DNA from: Bathynomus jamesi
Lineage: Eukaryota; Arthropoda; Malacostraca; Isopoda; Cirolanidae
Assembly (NCBI GenBank): GCA_023014485.1
Contig: JAJOZX010000938.1
Span: 113,501-177,500 of the forward strand
DNA length: 64,000 nt
Direction of reading: 5' to 3'
Part shown: piece by piece, positions 56,506 to 64,000 of the stretch
Position numbering within the stretch: position 1 is the first letter of the stretch
Layout of the letters: every line of letters starts with the position of its first letter
The notes under the pieces: generated by a model
Databases searched by the model: none
What the model was told of the DNA's origin: nothing
The model's input: only the letters and a program-made list of their open reading frames with translations
Made by a program: the position numbers and the translations under genes

Positions 56506-56871
56506 ATGCATTTTGAAGAGGAGTTCACGATCGAAAAGCTCAGATCGGTAAGAATAAACCCTCGATTGGAAAAGAGTGTTTATGAACATGTATTTAATAA
56601 TGATGTTGAGGCTAAGGATGACCTCTTTGTACGTGCTTTTGAATGTATTCTGTCCATGTTTAAAGATAACTTGCCAACCGAATGTAAAGTGGGCACAAAA
56701 ATAGCATTGAACGATATGAAGGCCATTTACATCGAGTATAGGCATCCCTATAAATTGAGCGGTGAAATATTGTTAAATCATATTTCCTGCGTAGTGCAAA
56801 GCAACAATGATGTGACTATAGACTCGATTACGTGCGAGTTTAGCATTTTGGTTAAGCGCAGTAGAACATAA
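56506..56871 (+). CDS. unrecognised 121-residue ORF, apparently intact
   Basis: ATG at 56506 to TAA at 56869 without lesions, in a neighbourhood where nearly every gene is broken. Residues include FTIEKLRSVRINPRLEKSV, a mixed helix/strand body and a basic end VKRSRT. No known fold recognised. Its place at the right end of the Polinton remnant suggests an element gene. Confidence 0.5.
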   Translation: MHFEEEFTIEKLRSVRINPRLEKSVYEHVFNNDVEAKDDLFVRAFECILSMFKDNLPTECKVGTKIALNDMKAIYIEYRHPYKLSGEILLNHISCVVQSNNDVTIDSITCEFSILVKRSRT

Positions 56872-57027
56872 AGTGTATATATTTTGATGGGTTTGCCGTA
56901 TATTTATTTTGAATATATTTAATTATTTAACATAAGTGTGTATATATATAGATTTCTCCTGTACTATTATTTTGATGGTTATACTCCATCGTTTAAAACT
57001 GGGTATATATTATATTATTATTGTTTT

Positions 57028-57071
<44 letters not shown>

Positions 57072-57223
57072 CAGCGTTTGTATAGAATGAACTAATTTGA
57101 TTGTATATTTATTTTCTATATATTTCATGAAATTAATTCCAATAATTCGTCTAAATAAACAGAATGATATAATGGTGTTTTATTTAATTCTTTTGTTTGT
57201 ATTTATAAACAATATTATTTAAT

Positions 57224-57286
<63 letters not shown>

Positions 57287-57419
57287 CAAATGGCTGTTTA
57301 CGCTTTCTAAACCGACTGGCGGATTTCTAAATCAAATGTCAAGAATATCTGCCTTAATTAAATAAATAGTGTAATCTGGCAACTCAACCCTAATAATGCA
57401 CACCTGAACATCCATTTAC
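56872..57419. repeat. AT-rich spacer with (TA)n and (GT)n
   Basis: (TA)n at 57030-57071 and 57223-57240, (GT)n at 57241-57285; no coding signal. Confidence 0.85.
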
Positions 57420-57533
57420 GCCTTCTAAGCCAGAATAAGCCTTCTAAGCCATATTAAGTCTTCTAAGCCAGATTACGCCTTCTAAGTCAGATTAAGTCTT
57501 CTAAGCCAGATTAAGCCTTCTAAGCCGACTGGC
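57420..57533. repeat. 19-bp minisatellite, 6 units
   Basis: Units of the form GCCTTCTAAGCCAGATTAA with one or two changes each. Confidence 0.9.
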
Positions 57534-57584
57534 TGATTTACATCTTATGAGACAGCTGGCGCTCGGATGAACTGTCATTATGTG

Positions 57585-57975
57585 TCTGGCTCTGCTGGAA
57601 GAAACAACCCTCTATCCTTCTTAGGTTAAAGATTACCTTCTTATGTTAGGATTCCCCTTTGCGGGGTGAGGACATCTCACCTTCTCCCGCAAAAACTCTC
57701 CTCCTCCTCATTTCACTCTCTCTCTTAGGTTAAGGTTACCCCTTGTGAGGGAGGTCATCCTGCCTTCTCCCCCCAAAGCTCCCGCCTTCATTGCAACTTG
57801 GGGGATAACCCCTCCCCCTTGTTGCATAACTCCCTCCCCTTCATGCAAAACCTCCTTCCCCTTTGCAACATAACCCATGCAACGCCTCCCCTTTGCAACA
57901 TCCCTCCTTCGCAACATTGATCAACATTTGCAACATTGTAATTGCACTCGACCCTTTTGCGCCCATACCACTTAT
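57585..57975 (-). repeat. GC-rich interspersed repeat, copy 2
   Basis: Reverse complement of the repeat at 33360-33830: C-rich strand with CCCCTTTGCAACA units and TTAGGTTAAGGTTACCCC. Confidence 0.65.
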
Positions 57976-58388
57976 GTAGACCAAGCCTAAGGTAGTGAAA
58001 GTGTGACTGTGATTTATACAAGTAAATTTGTACTGCCTTGGGGAGGAGACGCAAACTTGCGGTGCATCTTGCTCCTGAAGAATCATGCACCAGGACTGAT
58101 AATAACTGGGGAGGTGTCTGCAATACACACTAACGAAAATTGCAATAAATTGAATACGGATATGGATGTTCTTTGGACCAAACTAGCACAGAGCGTTGTT
58201 GGTTTCAGTGGTGATGAACCATGTACGAAAGCCTCGTCAGTAATTTCCCCCCCACCCTATTTGGTCGGCAATGCTGCTGCGAGCTGCTCGTACCCTGAAA
58301 TGGGCATATCAACGGAATGGTGCTCTATGCAAAAAGACGTTTAACTCTTCATACTTCCACTTAAACTATGAATGCATCGATGATTAAC

Positions 58389-58421
<33 letters not shown>

Positions 58422-58439
58422 TATATATATACATATATA
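57976..58439. other. unassigned stretch, ends in (TA)n
   Basis: A 113-codon frame (58003-58344) crosses it, but composition is mixed and no family is recognised. (TA)n from about 58389. Confidence 0.4.
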
Positions 58440-58997
58440 TACCGGGTGTCCGAGAATTATCTGTACAAATTTTGGCTATTATTAAAAGTCAACCATGAAG
58501 TGTAGAAATTCCAGTGTTGTCACATTTTACAGAGAAACTCATTAAGTTTTTTCTGATAACAAGTTTTGACAAGTTTTTCTTTTTTGTACGCGAGTGACAG
58601 ACATTGATGATTTAAAAGCAAGAATCACAGCTGCTATTGAGCGAATTGATGTGGATATGCTGCAGCGTACATGGCAACATTTGGATTATCGATTGGATGT
58701 TTTGCGAATCACTGATGGTGCACATATCGAATGTTTGTAGCAACGTTACTTTAATAAAAGAAACTTTTGAAAATACAGATTCTAAATAATCTTGTTTAAG
58801 AATTTTACATGTGTTATCAAGAATTTTATTAAAAGATGAAATTGTACAGATAATTTTCGGACACACTGGAATTTCTAAAAAACTTGTCAAAACTTGGTAT
58901 CAGAAAAAACTTAATGAGATTCTCTGTAAAATGGGACAACACTGCAATTTCTACACTTCATGGTTGACTTTTAATAACAGCCAAAACTTGTACAGAT
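58440..58997 (+). mobile_element. mariner-type MITE with about 145-bp TIRs
   Basis: Left end CCGGGTGTCCGAGAATTATC and right end AATTCTCAGACACCCTG are inverted and stay similar for about 145 bp. Inside, DIDDLKARITAAIERID and WQHLDYRLDVLRITDGAHIE (58599-58739) form a transposase C-terminus. A second TIR-like tip (AATTTTCGGACACAC) lies at about 58850. A second copy starts at 63799. Confidence 0.75.
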
Positions 58998-59900
58998 AAT
59001 TCTCAGACACCCTGTATATGAGAGAGAGAGAGGAGAGAGAGAGAGATTTTAAGATTGTTACCATTTTGTATTTCGCCTTGTGCTGTTCCATATTTCAATA
59101 CCATAACTACCATATCATATCACCATATCGTATCAGTATGTAACTTTCTATCTTCTAAGTTCATACGAACGGGGATTTACAGACTATAGTAATTCATATT
59201 CGCCCACTAAGGAAGTAATTTAACATTGCACAAATCATTTCGACCAGAGGCTTGAAATTGTAACCCTTATACCCCTTTCACACGGGTATTGTTATTCTGA
59301 AGCTTCTATTACTTTCACTATTATTACTCGGAGTAGAAATGCTAGTTTCGATTCGTACTCTTTTCACACGGAAAATTTGCGATAGTCTAGTTTTATTTCT
59401 TTTGCTTTTCTCATTGGGAGTGGGAGTTGGGGTAATCTCCATCGTAACTGTAACTGTAACGAAATTCAATTAAGATACACTTTCGAAATCAATATGAAAG
59501 TAAGAAAATTTCCACTCAGCGAATGAAATCCAAATGAAGAACTTAATACTTTTGTTTATATTCCATTTATACCAGATAAACAGGTTTTGGTTTTCTCGCA
59601 GCAAGAGGGTACAAAAGGCTCAGAAAAGTGAGTATAGATCTCCAGTGGATTATGATTCGTCGTCCTTGTATGGATTCGAATCTGGTTGTGGGCATAATTT
59701 TGGTGCGGTTACAGTTAACGGACAGTTTATGGGTTGGAATAAAATTCCTGGGTGTCTAGGGCTAGACAATACATATCCCCAGCTTGTGCGTTCACATTAA
59801 TGTTTATCTGGATGCAGCAAAGGTTATTTTGGTTAGTTATTATTTTAGGGTTTAACCTTCGTAATGGTAAAGTCGTAATGGTAAATGAGAGGACCTACAT
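58998..59900. other. no gene; (GA)n at 59021-59046
   Basis: Simple repeat followed by AT-rich DNA. A frame at 59534-59800 has no recognised family. Confidence 0.45.
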
Positions 59901-60118
59901 CAGTGGTGTAGGTCCACCTTTTTAGGCTGCGACCCAAATTCTGGTCTCGGGGCTAGGTTGGCGACCCATGCCTTCAAACAGTTCACTTATAAAATAAATA
60001 ATTAATGGTAAAATGATAAGGGATAACATAAGTAAATGATAAATGAAAATTTAATGACCCAATCAAAATGGCTTGGCAACCAATTATGGGTCGCGACCCT
60101 GGAGTTAAGAACAACTGA
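59901..60118. repeat. hAT-type MITE, longer copy
   Basis: Tips CAGTGGTGTAGG and TTAAGAACAACTG; flanks ACCTACAT/ACCTATAC resemble an 8-bp duplication. Related to 28007-28211. Confidence 0.7.
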
Positions 60119-60569
60119 CCTATACCTTTACATGGGACCGAACCATGGGTCGCTATATCATCTGAACGCAAAGTACGGTCACCTATCCAACTACTAATCA
60201 ACTAACTGTCTCTTAACGTTGCTGATTCTACAGAAAGTGGTGTTACGACATGCACACAACAAAGCCCATGTTTTAGGTAACGGGTATTAAGATCGTGGAT
60301 TCTATACTTGATTCCATGTATTTCATTGCTCTCGACAGCGTTCATTTTTCAGATTCGCTTTGTTAACTGTGGTTGCGAGGTAGTCATTTCACTTTTGGAG
60401 GAGTGAATTTTGGGGGAGAAGTATAAATATTGCTTCCCTTCCGATTAAGTGCATGAAATTAAGTTTTAGATAAAGTTCATAATTGAATAAAAGAAGTAAT
60501 TTTTTAGCATTTTCAGTTATAACTTCCTTTATAAAATTTCTTCATGAAGCAAAATTTTTTTTTTTGCAG
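60119..60569. other. no gene; ends in a splice-acceptor-like tract
   Basis: T-rich tract TTTTTTTTTTTGCAG immediately precedes the exon at 60570. Confidence 0.5.
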
Positions 60570-60748
60570 AACATGCTTGGGAGCATTAATGGTCTACTAG
60601 TTTGCTTTCTGCTGCTCTTTTACAGTGCTAGTGTTGCCGCAGAGCAGCAAGGCAACTTCGGGCGAAAGGTCGAGAAGAGGTCTCAATCCGCCCAAATACA
60701 GAGCCCAATTCCTTCACGTGTTATAACTCAGCAAACCAAAGCTGAAAG
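60570..60748 (+). CDS. possible exon with signal peptide
   Basis: After the acceptor, ATG at 60573 opens a protein with a hydrophobic core (LLVCFLLLFYSASVAA) and a likely cleavage after VAA, then a polar tail with GNFGRK and VEKRSQ dibasic sites, the layout of a secreted peptide precursor. The frame stays open to GAAAG|GT at 60748, where a LINE fragment begins, so the true 3' side may be lost. Function unknown; could also be a chance ORF. Confidence 0.4.
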
Positions 60749-61600
60749 GTATGGGACCAGTTTTTTTTATTATTTATATCAATGACATCGACATAAGAAT
60801 TAAGAGTATAATTTCAAGCTTTGCGGATCATACCAAACTAACTAGGGGGACGAACAAAATCAGCGGCAGAACTTTTCCAGATTCAAGAAGATATTAATAA
60901 GTTACTCGAGTGGGCAGAAATTTGGCAAATAAACTTTAATATAGATCAATATAAAACGTTGAATATCGGTAGAAACAAGTTAAAGAAATGTATTCTATGC
61001 TGGAAAGACACTAACGAGTGTTACGGAAGAGAAAGAGTTGGATATTATCGTTGCCGACACTTTTAAACCGAGTAAGCAATGTGTCGAAGCGACTAGAAAA
61101 GCAAATAGAATCTTAGGATTTATGATAGATCATTTGAACTAAAGTCGGCAAAAGCAATGTTAACATTTATGATTCCTTAGTAGACCCCCACCTGCAATAC
61201 TGCGTTCAGTTTTGATCCCCATATTTATGACAGGACATACACAGGATGGAAAGTGCAGCGACGGACTACAAATATGATTCCCAGACTTAGAAACAAATCA
61301 CACGATGCCAGTTTAGAAACGTTAAATTTGTTCTCAATCGTATAAAGGTGCATTCGAGGAGATTTGATCCAGGTGTTTAAAATTGTTAAAGGTTTCGATA
61401 ACGTCAACGTCGAAAAATATTTCACTTTCAGAAACGCAGAGAGAACTCGCGGAAATAGTCTCAAGTTAGTGTGTAAACATTTTAATTCAAATGAAGCTAA
61501 GCATTTTTTTTTTAATCGTATAGTTAATTTGTGGAATGGACAGCCAGCGTTGTTCAAATTAATCCAGTCAAGTCCTTCAAAAAGAGACTAGGTGCTTAGC
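60749..61600 (+). pseudogene. LINE reverse transcriptase, 3' part
   Basis: Starts within the RT palm (GPVLFIIYINDIDI in a shifted frame, then SSFADHTKLT where FADDTK is expected) and continues through thumb text to IQVFKIVKGFDNVNVEKYF and NRIVNLWNGQPALF near 61540. Many frameshifts. Same general group as the LINE at 45104-47290. Confidence 0.75.
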
Positions 61601-61858
61601 TTGCCTTAAACCCCCAGTTGGAAGTATTTGTTAGCGCATAAAAGTATTGTAGAAATTTCACTCGGATTCTCTCATATTCGCTTCAATATTTTAACTTGTC
61701 TCTAAATTTATCTCCTTTCTTTCAACTGCCATTCTTTGCTTTCTTTTAAAATTTTCACTTGTCTTTAATTGTTTTCAATCTCTTAACCTTTCTTCTTAAA
61801 CAGACAGTCTCGTAGGGACCAGCCGGTCTGTTGCTGTTTGGTGACCTTTATATTCTTT

Positions 61859-61892
<34 letters not shown>

Positions 61893-63106
61893 CAGGGTGT
61901 CCCATAAGTCCGGCATCATAGGAGAAATTCATATTTTTCTATTTCTACAAACCATAATTCATAATTTTCTCTTTCTACAGGCCATAATGTCTGTGAGCAA
62001 GGAAGAACGAATCCAGATAATTCTACTCATAGGAAATCGGAGTCAAAGAGAGGCCGCTGCTGAATTTAACAGACTGCATCCAGACCGCGGGCCAATAACA
62101 CAGAGTTGTGTTAGCAGACTTGTTGCAAAGTTTAAGGAAACAGGATCCATAGAAGATAAACCACGCAGTGGACCTTCAAGGAGGTCCACTGACGATGATA
62201 CAGCGACTGCTATCCTGGCTCATTTTAACAGAAGTCCCAATAAGTCTCTTCGGCGATTGTCCGCCGAGACAGGAGTGTCGAAAAGTAGCATCCATCGCAT
62301 TCTTCAGGCTCACAAATGGCATCCATATAAACTTCAGATCCTACAGAAATTAAGCGAAGATGATCCCGACCGGCGGATGGAATTTTGTGAATGGGCTACG
62401 GAACAATATGCTCGGGATGCCAATTTCCCGTCCACCATTTTGTTCAGTGACGAGGCTGTTTTTATGGAAATGGTGAGGTAAATCGACAGAACAGCTGCTC
62501 CTGGTCTCAAAACAACCCTCACTGGTATACCTCTTCAAAGGAACAAGGTGCATCTCGGGTGATGGTATGGTGTGGCATTTGGAAGGATCGCATCATAGGC
62601 CCCCTCTTTTTCGATTCGATGAACATGTCACTGGAGGCACCTACCTACGTATGCTCAAGGAAGAAGCATTTCCCAGTGTCTTGAACGAAGAAGGAAATTT
62701 CCCAACATGGTTCCAGCAAGACGGCGCTCCTGCACATTACAGCACCCAAGTAAGGGAATACCTGTACCAACAATTCCCTGGTCATTGGATAGGACGTCGA
62801 GGGCCTGTGGAATGGCCAGCTAGAAGCCCGAATCTCATGCCACTAGATTTTTATCTCTGGGGCCACTTGAAAGCGCTGGTATACGCAGAGAAAATTAGGA
62901 GTGTTGAACATTTGCGGCAGCGCATTATTGGGGCATGTAACACCATTACTCCTGACATCATTCACCGTCTGCTTGCTGACTGGGTATCACGTCTGAATTT
63001 GTGTATTGAAAACAATGGTGGACATATTGAGCACGTTCTGTAAATAAAAGCTTTTGTTTTGCCTTTTTTTATTTTTCCTATGATGCCGGACTTATGGGAC
63101 ACCGTG
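61893..63106 (+). mobile_element. Tc1/mariner DD41D element (Visitor-like)
   Basis: Ends CAGGGTGTCCCATAAGTCC and GGACTTATGGGACACCGTG are inverted repeats of about 30 bp (shared CCGGCATCATAGGA inside), sitting in (TA)n on both sides. One transposase gene fills the interior. Confidence 0.88.
61987..63043 (+). pseudogene. Tc1/mariner transposase, DD41D
   Basis: ATG at 61987 (MSVSKEERIQIILLIGN), helix-turn-helix regions (SQREAAAEFN, SLRRLSAETGVSKSSIHRIL), then FSDEAVF (first Asp), WFQQDGAPAH (second), RSPNLMPLDFYLWG (third, 41 residues after the second), and a C-terminus ending HIEHVL. A one-base loss near 62467 causes the stop at 62479, and a 5-bp duplication near 62611 restores a different frame. 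All three catalytic acids remain, so the copy is young. Confidence 0.87.
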
Positions 63107-63112
63107 TGTGTG

Positions 63113-63197
<85 letters not shown>

Positions 63198-63531
63198 ATA
63201 TATATATATTATATTACGGTCATTGTATTTTATGTTAAGAAATACATTACTAGTTTTTCTAGTGAACTAACAATTTAAAATTTTTAGAGAAAATAACTTT
63301 TTGGTTTAAATTTTTAAAAATTACAACACAGATTCAATTATAGGTTGAAATTTCTCAGAAATTTATTGGAGCATGAGTTTCTGTTTTATATGAGCAGTTC
63401 AGGATTAAAAAATGCAAACAAGTTTAATCTGTCTTAACCAGAAGAAATTTACGTGTACATTATATTTACTATGTACGATACTTTTAATGTTAATCTTTAT
63501 TAGCAGATTAATATATTCCATAACTCTATAT
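63107..63531. repeat. (TA)n/(TG)n tract then AT-rich spacer
   Basis: TA array to about 63210 with a short TG run; nothing else recognised. Confidence 0.85.
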
Positions 63532-63773
63532 ACACAGAGGATTGATAAAAGTAAATAGACACCTTCGGTTTTTCCATAATTTCTTTTTTGATTTGATGAT
63601 AAGTCAGTAAATAATAACAGATTTATGGAGTCAGTATATTTAGAATTGTGTTGCTTCCCCTTTTGCATCATGTAAAGCTGACACACTTTCTGACATTCCA
63701 TTAATGAGCCTTGTTCTTTATACTTGAGGACAATCATTGTGGTGTCTAATTACTTTTATCAAACCTCTGTGTG
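63532..63773 (-). repeat. MITE, copy 2 (CAGAGG ends)
   Basis: Tips ACACAGAGGATTGATAAAAG and the inverted CTTTTATCAAACCTCTGTG, about 30 bp each. Related to 25941-26176. Confidence 0.75.
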
Positions 63774-63798
63774 TGTGTATATATATATATATATATAC

Positions 63799-64000
63799 CG
63801 GGTGTCCGAGAATTATCTGTACAATTTTTGGCTGTTATTAAAAGTCAACCATGAAGTGTAGAAATTCCAGTGTTGTCCCATTTTACAGAGAAACTCATTA
63901 AGTTTTTGGTGATAACAAGTTTTGACAAGTTTTTTCTTTACAATACGCGGGTGACAGACATTGATGATTTAAAAGCAAGAATCACAGCTGCTATTGAGCG
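63799..64000 (+). mobile_element. mariner-type MITE, second copy, cut by window end
   Basis: Starts CCGGGTGTCCGAGAATTATC and follows the 58440 copy closely to GCTGCTATTGAGCG at the last base. Confidence 0.85.

Noticed and set aside
36940..57200. terminal inverted repeats of the Polinton
   Set aside because: No matching inverted sequence was found by eye at the two sides; a dot plot is needed.
58003..58344. 113-codon plus-strand frame
   Set aside because: Stop-free, but no family, no start context, and the opposite strand is also open.

Overview
The window looks like repeat-dense nuclear DNA of an arthropod, possibly a crustacean. The reasons are long (TA)n, (GA)n and (GT)n microsatellites, short interstitial TTAGG/CCTAA tracts, Penelope-like retroelements (PLEs) carrying hammerhead ribozymes, tRNA-derived SINEs, a Polinton/Maverick (adintovirus-like) remnant, and many mariner/Tc1, hAT and LINE copies. 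The group is an inference from repeat content; no host gene pins the species. I see no rRNA gene, no convincing functional tRNA gene and no CRISPR array. Host-gene signal is almost absent: one possible signal-peptide exon near 60.6 kb.

Layout. 0-3 kb: a mariner 3' end, then a PLE inverted dimer. 4.4-5.4 kb: Tc1 relics. 5.5-8.06 kb: a DNA transposon with about 120-bp inverted ends starting CACTA, a 3-bp TAA duplication, and one broken gene of a multicopy orphan family. 9-11 kb: two related SINEs. 12.1-18.4 kb: a nearly full LINE (ORF1 and ORF2) split by a second DNA transposon (13.2-15.26 kb) that carries another orphan gene. 18.5-19.3 kb: a tRNA-SINE palindrome. 21-25.2 kb: a second PLE inverted dimer. 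26.5-28.2 kb: hAT pieces. 30-33.2 kb: a third PLE nested inside a larger inverted repeat. 34-37 kb: MITEs, a SINE and a LINE scrap.

37.2-56.9 kb is a decayed Polinton/adintovirus-like element. The minus strand carries a packaging ATPase, two conserved small structural-type genes, an integrase with a chromodomain, penton-like, pVI-like and major capsid genes, and an adenain-like protease. The plus strand carries a small apparently spliced gene whose last intron spans that whole cassette, a protein-primed DNA polymerase B, and several unrecognised ORFs. The polymerase is cut by a mariner, and a PLE with a nested SINE palindrome sits just after it. A LINE, itself split by a Mutator-like MITE with TTCAGCGCC-repeat ends, lies just before it. 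Frameshifts, an active-site Cys to Ser change and a lost polymerase motif indicate the element is dead.

57-64 kb holds a GC-rich repeat also seen near 33.5 kb, a 19-bp minisatellite, hAT- and mariner-type MITEs, a LINE 3' end, and a fairly young DD41D Tc1/mariner element (61.9-63.1 kb). Coordinates of degenerate repeats are approximate, usually within 10-20 bp.
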